Below are positions 44,186 through 53,657 of a DNA stretch of 64,000 bases, piece by piece; within the stretch, counting starts at the first letter, position 1, and each line of letters opens with the position of its first letter. Made by a program: the position numbers and the translations under genes. Under the pieces are notes generated by a model. That model searched no databases. It was not told the origin of the DNA and was given only the letters and a program-made list of their open reading frames with translations. Source of the stretch: Litorivivens lipolytica (GTDB lineage: Bacteria > Pseudomonadota > Gammaproteobacteria > Pseudomonadales > Spongiibacteraceae); assembly GCF_014191715.1 (NCBI RefSeq), contig NZ_JACHWY010000002.1:434001-498000 (forward strand). Reading direction: 5' to 3'.

Positions 44186-46279
44186 ATGCATAAGTGGTTC
44201 AGTGTGGTGGCTCTGGTATTGTTGACCAGCGCCTGTTCTAAAGACGCGCCGCGGCCGGTGGAGTTGCCGGATGTTACGAAAGCCGAACAGTATCCGGGGC
44301 AGTGGATAACCCACGGCCGGACCTACTCCGAGCAACGATTCTCTCCGCTCAAACAGATCACCCGTGAAAACGTTGATTCACTGGGGCTCGCCTGGAGTTT
44401 TGATCTGGGTACCAGTCGCGGAATTGAGACCACGCCGCTGGTCGTCGATGGCGTGATGTATGCCACCGCCACCTGGAATATTGTGTACGCGCTCGATGCG
44501 CGTACCGGACAGCCACTGTGGCGCTTTGATCCCAAGGTAGATCGCAGCAAGGCCGCCGATCTCTGCTGCGATGTGGTCAACCGGGGAGTAGCTTACTGGC
44601 AAGGCAAGATTTTCACCGGCACCATCGACGGTCGTTTGATCGCGCTGGATGCCAAAAGCGGTGAGAAGCTCTGGGATGTGGTGACGGTTGATCAAAGCAA
44701 GCCCTACACCATTACCGGCGCGCCGCGCGTGGTGAAGGGCAAGGTGCTGATTGGTAACGGCGGCGCTGAGTTTGGTGTGCGCGGCTATATTTCAGCGTTT
44801 GACGCCGATACCGGCAAGCAGGTTTGGCGTTTTTACACCGTACCCGGTAACCCGCACGAGGGGCATGAGTCGGAAATCATGGCCGAGGCGGCCAAAACCT
44901 GGACCGGGCGCTGGTGGCAGTATGGCGGTGGTGGCACCGTTTGGGATTCCATGGCCTACGACCCCGAACTGGATCTTTTGTATTTTGGTGTGGGTAACGG
45001 CTCGCCGTGGAATCAGGCGATTCGCAGTCCGGAAGGTGGAGACAATCTGTTCCTCTCATCCATCGTGGCGGTTAAGCCGGATTCCGGCGAATACGTGTGG
45101 CACTACCAGACCACGCCAGGCGAGACCTGGGACTACACCGCGACCCAACACCTTGTTCTGGCGGAGCTGAAGATTGATGGCGCCGAGCGCAAAGTTATTA
45201 TGCAGGCACCGAAGAACGGCTTCTTCTATGTGATTGACCGGGAAACCGGCGAGCTGATTTCAGCCAATAATTATGTGCCGGTGAACTGGGCCACACACAT
45301 CGATCTCAACACCGGCCGGCCGGTTGAAGTGCCGGAAGCCCGCTGGGGCAATCGCGCTCCCCACCTGCAATTGCCGGGGCCCCTAGGTGCACACAACTGG
45401 CACCCGACGGCCTTCAGCCCAGATACCGGCCTCGTGTATATCCCGGTGCTGGAAACCCCTTATATCTACGGTGATGAAGAAGATTTTCAGCAGAGTGATG
45501 TGCGCTGGAACGTGGGTGCAAACGCCGGGCTAGGCTCACTGCCGAATGACAAGGCCCAGTACCTGGCTTTGCGGGCGGCTGTGAAAGGTCGTTTGCTGGC
45601 CTGGAACCCGGTGACCCAGTCACCCGCCTGGAAAGTGGAACACGACAGCCCCTGGAATGGCGGGGTGCTGGCTACTGCCGGCGGTTTGGTGTTTCAGGGC
45701 AATGCCGACGCGAAGCTGGTGGCCTATGACGCGAAGAGTGGCGAACGTTTGTGGGAGCATTTTGCCCAGACGGGTATCGTCGCGCCGCCTATCAGTTATG
45801 AACTGGATGGCGAGCAATATATTGCCGTGGCCTCGGGTTGGGGTGGTGCGTTTGCGCTGATCTACGGAGGTCTTTTTCCGGCAGAAAGTGCACCGGGAGT
45901 AGGACGCTTGTTGGTGTTCAAACTGGGTGCCGACGGGACGCTGCCGGAATTGGTTGGTCAGTCTGCAGCAAAGCCATCAATACCGCCGCTGGAAGCGTCA
46001 GCCGATGTTATTGCCAAAGGCCAGCAACTTTACAATGCCTCTTGTCTGGTGTGTCACGGCGACCACGCGGTGTCGAGTGGTTTATTGCCCGATTTGCGCT
46101 GGTCACCGCTGTTGGGCTTGGGTGAAGCCTGGAATGCGGTCGTGCTGGGCGGTGCCCGGGCGGCTCAGGGAATGCCGGTATTTGCGTCTGATCTGGATGA
46201 GGCCGACAGCGAAGCTATTCGCCAGTATGTGATATCAGAGGCTAGAGCGCCCTTCGAGGAAAAATTCAAGGACGACTAA
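44186..46279 (+). CDS. PQQ-dependent quinohemoprotein alcohol dehydrogenase (type II-like)
   Basis: A 697-residue periplasmic enzyme that oxidises primary alcohols using pyrroloquinoline quinone and passes electrons through a C-terminal heme c. The N-terminus LLTSAC is a lipobox, so it may be lipid-anchored, unusual for soluble type II enzymes. The vicinal Cys127-Cys128 in DLCCDVVNRG is the family's disulfide over PQQ. Propeller W-motifs recur (LDAKSGEKLWDV, FDADTGKQVWRF). The heme motif CLVCH is at 620-624. No PQQ synthesis genes are in the window. It fits terminal alcohol oxidation for the upstream catabolic genes. Confidence 0.92.
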   Translation: MHKWFSVVALVLLTSACSKDAPRPVELPDVTKAEQYPGQWITHGRTYSEQRFSPLKQITRENVDSLGLAWSFDLGTSRGIETTPLVVDGVMYATATWNIVYALDARTGQPLWRFDPKVDRSKAADLCCDVVNRGVAYWQGKIFTGTIDGRLIALDAKSGEKLWDVVTVDQSKPYTITGAPRVVKGKVLIGNGGAEFGVRGYISAFDADTGKQVWRFYTVPGNPHEGHESEIMAEAAKTWTGRWWQYGGGGTVWDSMAYDPELDLLYFGVGNGSPWNQAIRSPEGGDNLFLSSIVAVKPDSGEYVWHYQTTPGETWDYTATQHLVLAELKIDGAERKVIMQAPKNGFFYVIDRETGELISANNYVPVNWATHIDLNTGRPVEVPEARWGNRAPHLQLPGPLGAHNWHPTAFSPDTGLVYIPVLETPYIYGDEEDFQQSDVRWNVGANAGLGSLPNDKAQYLALRAAVKGRLLAWNPVTQSPAWKVEHDSPWNGGVLATAGGLVFQGNADAKLVAYDAKSGERLWEHFAQTGIVAPPISYELDGEQYIAVASGWGGAFALIYGGLFPAESAPGVGRLLVFKLGADGTLPELVGQSAAKPSIPPLEASADVIAKGQQLYNASCLVCHGDHAVSSGLLPDLRWSPLLGLGEAWNAVVLGGARAAQGMPVFASDLDEADSEAIRQYVISEARAPFEEKFKDD

Positions 46280-46313
46280 ACCTCCCTCGTTTGGCGTAGC
46301 TGGCGTGAATTTC

Positions 46314-46338
46314 CCGGGCTCTGAATAGAGCCCGGTTT
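46314..46338 (+). terminator. Possible terminator after the alcohol dehydrogenase gene
   Basis: CCGGGCTCT (46314-46322) and AGAGCCCGG (46327-46335) form a perfect 9-base-pair stem with a GAAT loop; only three T follow, so termination may be partial. Confidence 0.6.
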
Positions 46339-46379
46339 CGGATCAGGCTAGACTCGATAAAAACGATAAGGAGTCGACC

Positions 46380-46907
46380 ATGACAGGTTTGTCCCACGAG
46401 CAGAAAAAAGCGTTCATCGAAAAATACATCAGTTATCACGCGGAAGCCGATCGCCGTAATGAGTGGACGTTTTTCGTCGACGAGATCTACGCGCCGGAAT
46501 GCGTGTATACCTGCGAGTATGCCGGGGTGATTGTGGTGGAGGCTCGCGGGACTGATCAGATCAAGGCTACTCACTACGGTCGTGATATGCAGCACGGCTG
46601 GGAAGATTGGACCTTTCCCTATAAAGGGTTCTATGTGGGCGAGGGGAACGAGATCATTACCCACTGGATGAATCGCGGCCCGGGGCAGCGCGAGGATGGC
46701 AGTTATCGGGAAACGCCGGGGATTTCATTTCTGACACTGGATGATAACTGTCAGATTATTCGTCAATTCGATATGTTCGATCTGGCACATCAGATGAAAC
46801 TCTGTGACGAGCTGGAGGATGCGGGGTTGCTGTCAGCAGCACTGAAAGAGAATTGGGTAATCCCGATGAAGCAGAAGCTGATTGCTCAACTGCAGAAAAA
46901 TATGTGA
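46380..46907 (+). CDS. SnoaL/NTF2-like protein, second
   Basis: A 175-residue protein with AAGGAGTCGACC before the ATG. It has the SnoaL-like layout: helix (KAFIEKYISYHAEADRRNEWTFFVDEIY), strand-rich core (YTCEYAGVIVVEARGTDQI), then WTFPYKGFYVGEGNEIITHWMNRGP and GISFLTLDDNCQIIRQFDMFD. It is longer than the first SnoaL-like protein at 40599 and only distantly similar. It lies after the PQQ dehydrogenase and could take part in the same pathway. No catalytic residues are assigned. Confidence 0.78.
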   Translation: MTGLSHEQKKAFIEKYISYHAEADRRNEWTFFVDEIYAPECVYTCEYAGVIVVEARGTDQIKATHYGRDMQHGWEDWTFPYKGFYVGEGNEIITHWMNRGPGQREDGSYRETPGISFLTLDDNCQIIRQFDMFDLAHQMKLCDELEDAGLLSAALKENWVIPMKQKLIAQLQKNM

Positions 46908-46932
46908 TTTATAAGGGCGACGATCTGTGGGG

Positions 46933-47136
46933 TTATACCGCCGCGTAGAAGGGCGCGGTGCCCATGGAATCCTGCATTTTGTATTCTTCAATAATCTCGC
47001 GAGCCAGCTCTTCACAGCTCCCGCAATTATTGGCGACACCCAGTGATTTGCTCACCTGACGGAAATTGCGGTCACCGCTGTCGAGAGCGCGGTGGATGTC
47101 GCGGTCAGTGATTCCGTTGCAGATACAGACAAACAT
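46933..47136 (-). CDS. bfd: Bacterioferritin-associated ferredoxin
   Basis: A 67-residue 2Fe-2S protein that donates electrons to bacterioferritin to release stored iron. The cluster ligands are Cys4-x-Cys6 and Cys38-x2-Cys41 (MFVCICNGIT, NNCGSCEELA), the standard Bfd spacing, and the BFD-like fold length is normal. A Fur-type box lies about 40 bases upstream, which fits induction on iron starvation. No bacterioferritin gene is adjacent. Confidence 0.93.
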   Translation of the reverse strand: MFVCICNGITDRDIHRALDSGDRNFRQVSKSLGVANNCGSCEELAREIIEEYKMQDSMGTAPFYAAV

Positions 47137-47174
47137 GGTGTGTTGCTCGCAGGCTCTTAAAACTGTTAAGTAAT

Positions 47175-47193
47175 GCTAATGAGAATGATTGTC
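47175..47193 (-). promoter_or_regulatory. Fur-type box upstream of bfd
   Basis: Read on the minus strand, GACAATCATTCTCATTAGC matches 14 of 19 positions of the consensus GATAATGATAATCATTATC. It lies 39-57 bases before the bfd start, a normal place for Fur repression. Confidence 0.7.
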
Positions 47194-47235
47194 AGTTTCA
47201 AGCTGTTTTTTCAATTTGTGTCGGAAATTTAATCG

Positions 47236-47250
47236 ATAGATTTTATCTAT
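47236..47250 (+). promoter_or_regulatory. OxyR-like dyad upstream of the peroxiredoxin gene
   Basis: ATAGATTTTATCTAT fits the OxyR half-consensus ATAGNTNNNANCTAT at every fixed position. A second dyad at the canonical spacing is not evident. It lies about 130 bases before the peroxiredoxin start. The flanking AATCGATAGA and CTATTG also occur in the Dps upstream region. Confidence 0.55.
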
Positions 47251-47376
47251 TGAAAAGCAGGAAAAATCACCTGTGCCTGATCAGAGCAGCCGTGTATCAT
47301 GCTTGTCACGCTATCTGGCCGGTTGCGCCGGTCATCATAATTTTTCTAACGCAAACCACGCTGGAGGTTAATCACC

Positions 47377-47979
47377 ATGGGTGTACTCGTAGGTAAACCT
47401 GCTCCCGATTTTACTTGTGCTGCGGTTCTCGGAAACGGCGAGATCGTTGACGAATTTACCCTGAGCGAAACCATCAAGGGCAAATACGCCCTGATCTTTT
47501 TCTACCCGCTGGACTTCACCTTCGTGTGCCCGTCTGAGCTGATCGCTCTGGATCACCGCGTAGCCAAGTTCAAGGAACTGGGTGTTGAGGTGATTGGTGT
47601 GTCTATCGACTCTCAGTTCACTCACAACGCGTGGCGTAACACCCCGGTTGAAAAGGGCGGTATTGGTGCTGTGGGCTACACGCTGGCTGCTGATGTTCGT
47701 CACGACATCTGCCGCGCCTACGACGTTGAAGCTGACGGTGGTGTTGCCTTCCGTGGCGCTTTCCTGATCGATAAAGAAGGTCTGGTGCGTTCGCAAATCG
47801 TTAACGACCTGCCGCTGGGTCGCAACATCGACGAGCTGGTACGTCTGGTTGAAGCCCTGCAATTCCACGAAGAGCACGGTGAAGTTTGCCCCGCTGGCTG
47901 GAACAAGGGTGACAAAGGCATGAACGCCTCTCCCGATGGTGTTGCCGAGTACCTGTCTTCTAACGCTGACAAACTGTAA
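47377..47979 (+). CDS. Typical 2-Cys peroxiredoxin (AhpC/Prx1 class)
   Basis: A 200-residue thiol peroxidase that reduces hydrogen peroxide and organic peroxides. GGAGGTTAATCACC precedes the ATG. The peroxidatic Cys51 is in FYPLDFTFVCPSE and the resolving Cys171 in HGEVCPAGW, with GGIGAVGYTLAAD (the GG(L/I)G loop) and the C-terminal extension after it. No AhpF partner is adjacent, so thioredoxin is the likely reductant. An OxyR-like dyad lies upstream. Codon choice looks strongly biased, which suggests high expression. Confidence 0.95.
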   Translation: MGVLVGKPAPDFTCAAVLGNGEIVDEFTLSETIKGKYALIFFYPLDFTFVCPSELIALDHRVAKFKELGVEVIGVSIDSQFTHNAWRNTPVEKGGIGAVGYTLAADVRHDICRAYDVEADGGVAFRGAFLIDKEGLVRSQIVNDLPLGRNIDELVRLVEALQFHEEHGEVCPAGWNKGDKGMNASPDGVAEYLSSNADKL

Positions 47980-47997
47980 GTCAGACGGAAGAAAGCA

Positions 47998-48025
47998 AAA
48001 AGGCCGCTTTATGCGGCCTTTTTTG
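47998..48025 (+). terminator. Rho-independent terminator after the peroxiredoxin gene
   Basis: AAAAGGCCGC (47998-48007) pairs perfectly with GCGGCCTTTT (48013-48022) across a TTTAT loop, with further T. The A-rich left flank makes it usable from the convergent small gene too. Confidence 0.92.
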
Positions 48026-48050
48026 TGTCTACAGCTTGGTTTTTTTGCGT

Positions 48051-48317
48051 TTACGCGAAGGCAAGACTTCGCGGGGCGCTTCGGAGAGGCAGCAGCACGC
48101 AATGGCCGCCAAACTCCTTGTTGGCCCAGCTCAGTACGGACATGATGGCGTGATTGCGGGTATCTGCGACCAGTCGATAGGACTGGGTGTCTTCCTGTTC
48201 TTCCGTGTTGCGATAGGATACTACGGCGTGAAATAAACGATTATGCTCGCGAAGTATTCTGACATGTCCCAGCGAAAGATCGCTCCTCGATAAACGAAAA
48301 AGATCAACGGTTACCAT
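48051..48317 (-). CDS. Hypothetical small protein, 88 residues
   Basis: An unassigned frame convergent with the peroxiredoxin gene, with a weak GAGGCAG before ATG 48317. The product is soluble, with a plausible mix of residues; the core YRLVADTRNHAIMSVLSWAN and GGHCVLLPL look like real secondary structure. It has no signal peptide, membrane helix or known motif. It fills an otherwise empty gap between two terminating genes, which favours it being real. Confidence 0.45.
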   Translation of the reverse strand: MVTVDLFRLSRSDLSLGHVRILREHNRLFHAVVSYRNTEEQEDTQSYRLVADTRNHAIMSVLSWANKEFGGHCVLLPLRSAPRSLAFA

Positions 48318-48466
48318 CAGGTGGCTGCCTCAACTACTTTTGTTCAAGTGTTTCCAAGGCCTAAGCATAGGTGATCTGCTCGCAAAAATAGCGGGGAGAG
48401 TCGGGTAATATTCAGCGTTCGCCCCGGGTTTTCGGCAATATTTGGGATTTTTACTGCACAGATTTT

Positions 48467-49129
48467 TCAGAGGTGTGACGTATCGTCGGGCTCGGGCCAG
48501 GTCCAGCCGCCGAGAGCTTGCCAGCGGTTGACGATCGAACAGAACAGCTGAGCCGTTTTCTCTGTATCGTAAGCGGCGCTGTGTGCAGCGCGATTATCAA
48601 ATGGCAGTCCGGCGGCTTCGCAGGCTTTTGCCAGCACCGTTTGGCCATAAGCCAGCCCTGACAAACTGGCTGTGTCGATTACCGAAAAGGGGTGGAAGGG
48701 ATTGCGTTTGATGGCGCTGCGCTCGGCGCCGGCCATCACAAAGCCGAGATCAAAGTGGGCGTTGTGGCCAACCAGAATCGCGCGGTTGCAGTTAGTGGCT
48801 TTTACTTTCTGGCGGACCGCCTTGAGCAGTTCGCCAAATACAATCACTTCTTTTTTAGCTTCGCGATCCGGGTGCTCGGGATCTATGCCGGTAAATTCCA
48901 GAGCAGCGGGCTCCAGATTGGCCCCGGCAAATGGCTCGACCTGATAGTCGAGGGTTTCGGTGACGATCAGTTCGCCTTCGTCATTGAAGTCCACAAAGCT
49001 GGCGGCGATTTCGAGAATCGCGTCGGTGCTGGCCTGAAAGCCGCCGGTTTCGACGTCCACCACGACGGGCAGAAAGCCGCGAAAACGGGTGGCGATCGGG
49101 AAGTCCACGGGCAGGAGGTCGTCAGTCAT
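48467..49129 (-). CDS. rnt: Ribonuclease T
   Basis: A 220-residue DEDDh 3'-5' exonuclease that trims tRNA and other stable RNA ends and turns over the CCA terminus. Exo I is VVDVETGGF (Asp25, Glu27), Exo II is [11 protein letters not shown], and Exo III is [13 protein letters not shown] with the general-base His. Length and motifs match RNase T. It overlaps the pyrC stop by eight bases, so the two are cotranscribed, pyrC first. Confidence 0.95.
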   Translation of the reverse strand: MTDDLLPVDFPIATRFRGFLPVVVDVETGGFQASTDAILEIAASFVDFNDEGELIVTETLDYQVEPFAGANLEPAALEFTGIDPEHPDREAKKEVIVFGELLKAVRQKVKATNCNRAILVGHNAHFDLGFVMAGAERSAIKRNPFHPFSVIDTASLSGLAYGQTVLAKACEAAGLPFDNRAAHSAAYDTEKTAQLFCSIVNRWQALGGWTWPEPDDTSHL

Positions 49130-50177
49130 CGATTACTGACCAGCTCAGCGTTTCGCCCGCGCGCAGGGGAATCAGCGGTGTGCCGCCCATGTCCAGCGAC
49201 TCGGGTGCCCTCCAGGAAGTCTTTTCCAACGTGATGGTGTCGGTGTTGCGTGGCAGACCATAGAAGTCCGGGCCGTTGAAACTGGCAAAGGCTTCGAGTT
49301 GGTGCAGGCCGCCGACACGTTCAAAGGCTTCGGCATACATTTCAATCGCCGCGTAGGCGGTATAGCTGCCGGCACAACCACAGGCGGCTTCTTTCTTGTC
49401 TTTGGGATGAGGCGCAGAATCTGTGCCTAGAAAGAACTTGTTCGAGCCCGAGGTGGCGGCTGCCAGCAGGGCGGCCTGATGGCTGCGGCGTTTCAGAATC
49501 GGCAAGCAATAAAAGTGGGGGCGAATGCCGCCAACCAACATGTGATTGCGGTTATACAATAAGTGGTGGGCGGTGATGGTCGCGGCCACATTGGCCGGTG
49601 CATCGGAGACAAAATCGGCTGCGTCAGCGGTCGTAATATGCTCCAGCACGATCCGGAGTTTGGGGAATGCTGCTACCAGCGGTCTCAGCGTTTTATCGAT
49701 AAAACGCTTCTCGCGATCAAAAATATCGACACTATCGTTTGTCACTTCACCGTGAATAAGCAGCGGAAAGTCATGCTTTTCCATCGCTTCCAGCACGGGA
49801 TGCAGGGCATTGATATCGGTTACGCCGGAGTCAGAGTTGGTAGTGGCGCCAGCGGGGTACAGTTTGGCCGCATATACAAAACTGCACTTCGCCGCACGGA
49901 CAATCTCTTCCGGTGTGGTTTTGTCGGTCAGGTAGAGCACCATCAGTGGCTCGAACTGGCGCGGCAGTTTGCTCATGGCAGCAGTGATGCGGTCCCGGTA
50001 GAGGTCAGCGTCCTGCACGGTACGCACGGGCGGCGTCAGGTTGGGCATCACAATGGCCCGGCCCATATAGCGGCTCATATCTTTGGTGGTTAAGGGCAGG
50101 GCGTCGCCGTCACGTAGATGAACGTGCCAATCGTCGGGGCGAGTCAGGGTAATGCGTTTCGGGGTGTTCTCAGACAT
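49122..50177 (-). CDS. pyrC: Dihydroorotase (class II)
   Basis: A 351-residue zinc amidohydrolase that cyclises N-carbamoyl-aspartate to dihydroorotate in pyrimidine synthesis. The start at 50177 gives the usual N-terminus; a longer frame adds ten residues. Metal ligands are His18 and His20 ([11 protein letters not shown]), and the carboxylated Lys is in [19 protein letters not shown] and VLEHITT supply the other His ligands, and [10 protein letters not shown] the catalytic Asp. It shares a transcript with rnt, the known pairing in several gammaproteobacteria. Confidence 0.95.
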   Translation of the reverse strand: MSENTPKRITLTRPDDWHVHLRDGDALPLTTKDMSRYMGRAIVMPNLTPPVRTVQDADLYRDRITAAMSKLPRQFEPLMVLYLTDKTTPEEIVRAAKCSFVYAAKLYPAGATTNSDSGVTDINALHPVLEAMEKHDFPLLIHGEVTNDSVDIFDREKRFIDKTLRPLVAAFPKLRIVLEHITTADAADFVSDAPANVAATITAHHLLYNRNHMLVGGIRPHFYCLPILKRRSHQAALLAAATSGSNKFFLGTDSAPHPKDKKEAACGCAGSYTAYAAIEMYAEAFERVGGLHQLEAFASFNGPDFYGLPRNTDTITLEKTSWRAPESLDMGGTPLIPLRAGETLSWSVIDD

Positions 50178-50305
50178 GGGTGCGATCAATGCGGGTTGAG
50201 CGCGCATGCTACCGGATTCGGGGGTTTGATTAAAGAGAGGAGGGGCCCCGGGCCGCGTCGATGCGCTACACTCAAAACTGAGATTACGATTGGATGAGAC
50301 ACAGA

Positions 50306-51163
50306 ATGAAGGGATTTGTCGGTCTGTTGGCAGTCAGTCTATTGACGGCGGCAATGGCAGAAACCAAGCCGCTCGAGTCCGCGACCACCGGGGTGTCCTT
50401 GCGAGTACCGGCAGGCTTCGAGGGCGACTACGATGCGGATTTTGGCGGCTACGTGCTGCAGAAGGGGCAGACCCGGCTGGGGATATTTGCCTATTCCGAA
50501 GGCACCGTGCAGGAAACGGCGCTGGCCGTGTCCACGGCCTTGGAGCAGGCGGGCATCGAGATCAACTATGATCACGAGCCGCGCTATACCGAAAAAGGCG
50601 TGTTCGAGGCCTACCCCGGCCGATTCGAAAACCAGCCCATTGCCCTGCATATCTGCGCGGTCAGAGGTGGGGAGGGCAACACCTTTTCGGCGGTGGCGAT
50701 GGCACCCAAGGGCTCCGAAGCGTCGTTGAAATCTCTGGTTGAGTCCCTGTGCCGCTCAGTGCAGTGGAGTATGCCGACGGGGCGACAGTGGGCGAGATTG
50801 TTCTGGGGGCGGCGTTTGACGGCAGCCGGCAGTGCATCCAATTACTCGCAGGGCGGCGCGGGCAATTATGGCTCCTACGCCAGCGGCACCACGGAAACCT
50901 ATGATTTCTGTCGTAACGGGCAATATGCTTACGATTATCACAGCGAATCATTCATGTCGATTGAAGGCATGTCGGCGTCCAGCACCAATGCTGATAATCA
51001 CAATGGTCAGTGGTGGCTGGTGGTGGATATCGGCGGCAAGGCGACCATGTTGATGGATGCTACCGACGGTCGGAGCTTCGAATTTCATACGCGCGAGCAG
51101 GGCGAGGGCGTGGCCATGGGGAATACCCATTTCACGGTATCCCAGAGCCAGCGCTGCTACTAG
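50306..51163 (+). CDS. Hypothetical secreted protein
   Basis: A 285-residue exported protein of no family that I recognise. The signal peptide [17 protein letters not shown] is cleaved near residue 20; ATG 50306 is preferred because GAG lies at a suitable distance, though 50294 is possible. The N-terminal half (to about 150) has [21 protein letters not shown] and a helix-strand mix. The C-terminal half is Gly/Ser/Tyr-rich ([18 protein letters not shown]) and then has [19 protein letters not shown]. The last residues include two Cys (DFCRNG, QRCY). It stands alone before argG. Confidence 0.7.
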   Translation: MKGFVGLLAVSLLTAAMAETKPLESATTGVSLRVPAGFEGDYDADFGGYVLQKGQTRLGIFAYSEGTVQETALAVSTALEQAGIEINYDHEPRYTEKGVFEAYPGRFENQPIALHICAVRGGEGNTFSAVAMAPKGSEASLKSLVESLCRSVQWSMPTGRQWARLFWGRRLTAAGSASNYSQGGAGNYGSYASGTTETYDFCRNGQYAYDYHSESFMSIEGMSASSTNADNHNGQWWLVVDIGGKATMLMDATDGRSFEFHTREQGEGVAMGNTHFTVSQSQRCY

Positions 51164-51251
51164 CGCGGGTTAGCCTCTGTTGTCGGGGCGGCGAATACGG
51201 TAGAATTCCGCCCCTTTTGAACACGCTCAACCGCCGTTTCTGGAGAATTCC

Positions 51252-52472
<1,221 letters not shown>

Positions 52473-52493
52473 AAATCGTAGGTTCCTCGTGTA

Positions 52494-52536
52494 ACACTTA
52501 CCGCTGTTAACAACATAAGAATTAAGGGGTAAGTGT
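52494..52536 (+). promoter_or_regulatory. Long-range hairpin covering a start codon
   Basis: ACACTTACC (52494-52502) is perfectly complementary to GGTAAGTGT (52528-52536), with 25 bases between. The right arm overlaps the ribosome-site edge and the first GTG (52535) of the next gene, so folding could hide the start. Confidence 0.45.
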
Positions 52537-53080
52537 GGTGCGAAAGGGAATTTTTGGGCTGCTCATGGCTAGCCTGATGTTACCAGTTTCTGCCAGTGCG
52601 TCTGACGATTTTGGCGGTTTCTTTTCCTGGAAGGTGCTGGGTGCTGACGCACGTATTGCAGGTGAGGAAGACAATGCACTTGGCTTTGGTTTTTCGGTAG
52701 GGGCGCGTTGGAAGAAAGCGTATCTGGAGTACGACTACAGTCGTGTAACCAGTTTCAAACCTGAATTTCAGTTTGATCCATTCTCACCTTCTAGGCATGC
52801 TTTTAACCTTGCTGTCGAGCAGGACTTGGCTATTTACAGTCACAATGCCTTTGTCGGTTACCGAGTAGGTCGAATCATTTACGCTGACTTCAAGGCCGGA
52901 CACAGCTACCAGCGCATCAAGGAGGCTGGTGATGAAAAGCGTGTGTTGGATGAATTTAACACGCCTGCAGCGGGCATTGAGTTGGGCCTTGGAGGCGACT
53001 CACTGACACTGGGTCTGCAATATCTGTGGCTTGGTGACAACTACAAACAGACGGCGCTGACCCTGCGCGTGTTCTGGTAA
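52535..53080 (+). CDS. Outer-membrane beta-barrel protein (OmpA-like barrel)
   Basis: A 181-residue exported protein. Starts are GTG GTG with AAGGGGTAA upstream. The signal peptide FGLLMASLMLPVSASA is cleaved near residue 22. The body has about eight short amphipathic strands (LGFGFSVGARWKKAYLEYDYS, SHNAFVGYRVGRIIYADFKAG, LTLGLQYLWLGD) and ends ALTLRVFW, with the C-terminal aromatic residue typical of BAM clients. Small barrels of this kind are often structural or adhesin-like. The start may be hidden in an mRNA hairpin. Confidence 0.75.
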   Translation: MVRKGIFGLLMASLMLPVSASASDDFGGFFSWKVLGADARIAGEEDNALGFGFSVGARWKKAYLEYDYSRVTSFKPEFQFDPFSPSRHAFNLAVEQDLAIYSHNAFVGYRVGRIIYADFKAGHSYQRIKEAGDEKRVLDEFNTPAAGIELGLGGDSLTLGLQYLWLGDNYKQTALTLRVFW

Positions 53081-53126
53081 CAACAAGCTTTCGAGTTCGG
53101 CTCTCACGTCATACTTAGCTCACTAC

Positions 53127-53657
53127 TTACTGCCGCACAGGTTTTTTAAGCAGTTTGCGCTGCAAGGTGCGGCGATGCATTCCCAATGCTCTGGCGGTAG
53201 CTGAAACGTTGCCGTCATTCTCTGCCAGTACTTTCTGAATATGCTCCCACTCCACCCGTTCTACGGAGGGCGGGTTGTCAGGTACGTCGACGTCAGCAGA
53301 GACCTGTGTGTCGAAGGCGGCGAGAACCTCCTTGATAGACGCCGGTTTGCAGAGGTAGTTATAGGCGCCCAGTCGCATAGCCTCCACAGCGGTGGCAATG
53401 CTGGAATAGCCGGTCAGCATGATCACCCGGCACTTGGGCTGTTTTGCCTGCAGCAGCTCAATCAATGAGAGGCCTGAGCGGCCTTCCATTTTTAAATCGA
53501 CCAGGGCTTTCTGGAAGACTTGCTTGCTCAGCAGAATTTCTGCTTCATCTACGCCATTCGCGCAGCTTATCTTGAAGCCGCGTTTTTCCAGCGCGCGGGC
53601 CATGACATCCACAAAGACCTTGTCGTCGTCCACCAGTAACAGGTTCTGTTCACTCAT
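53127..53657 (-). CDS. RegA/ActR/PrrA-family response regulator
   Basis: A 176-residue global redox regulator. The receiver has acidic DDD at 10-12, phospho-Asp54 in ALVDLKMEG, and Lys in YNYLCKPAS. The C-terminal Fis-type helix-turn-helix NVSATARALGMHRRTLQRKL is the diagnostic RegA recognition helix (RALGMHRRTLQR). The start at 53657 overlaps the kinase stop by eight bases; a longer frame upstream lies inside the kinase gene. It is the output of the RegB-like kinase. Confidence 0.93.
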   Translation of the reverse strand: MSEQNLLLVDDDKVFVDVMARALEKRGFKISCANGVDEAEILLSKQVFQKALVDLKMEGRSGLSLIELLQAKQPKCRVIMLTGYSSIATAVEAMRLGAYNYLCKPASIKEVLAAFDTQVSADVDVPDNPPSVERVEWEHIQKVLAENDGNVSATARALGMHRRTLQRKLLKKPVRQ

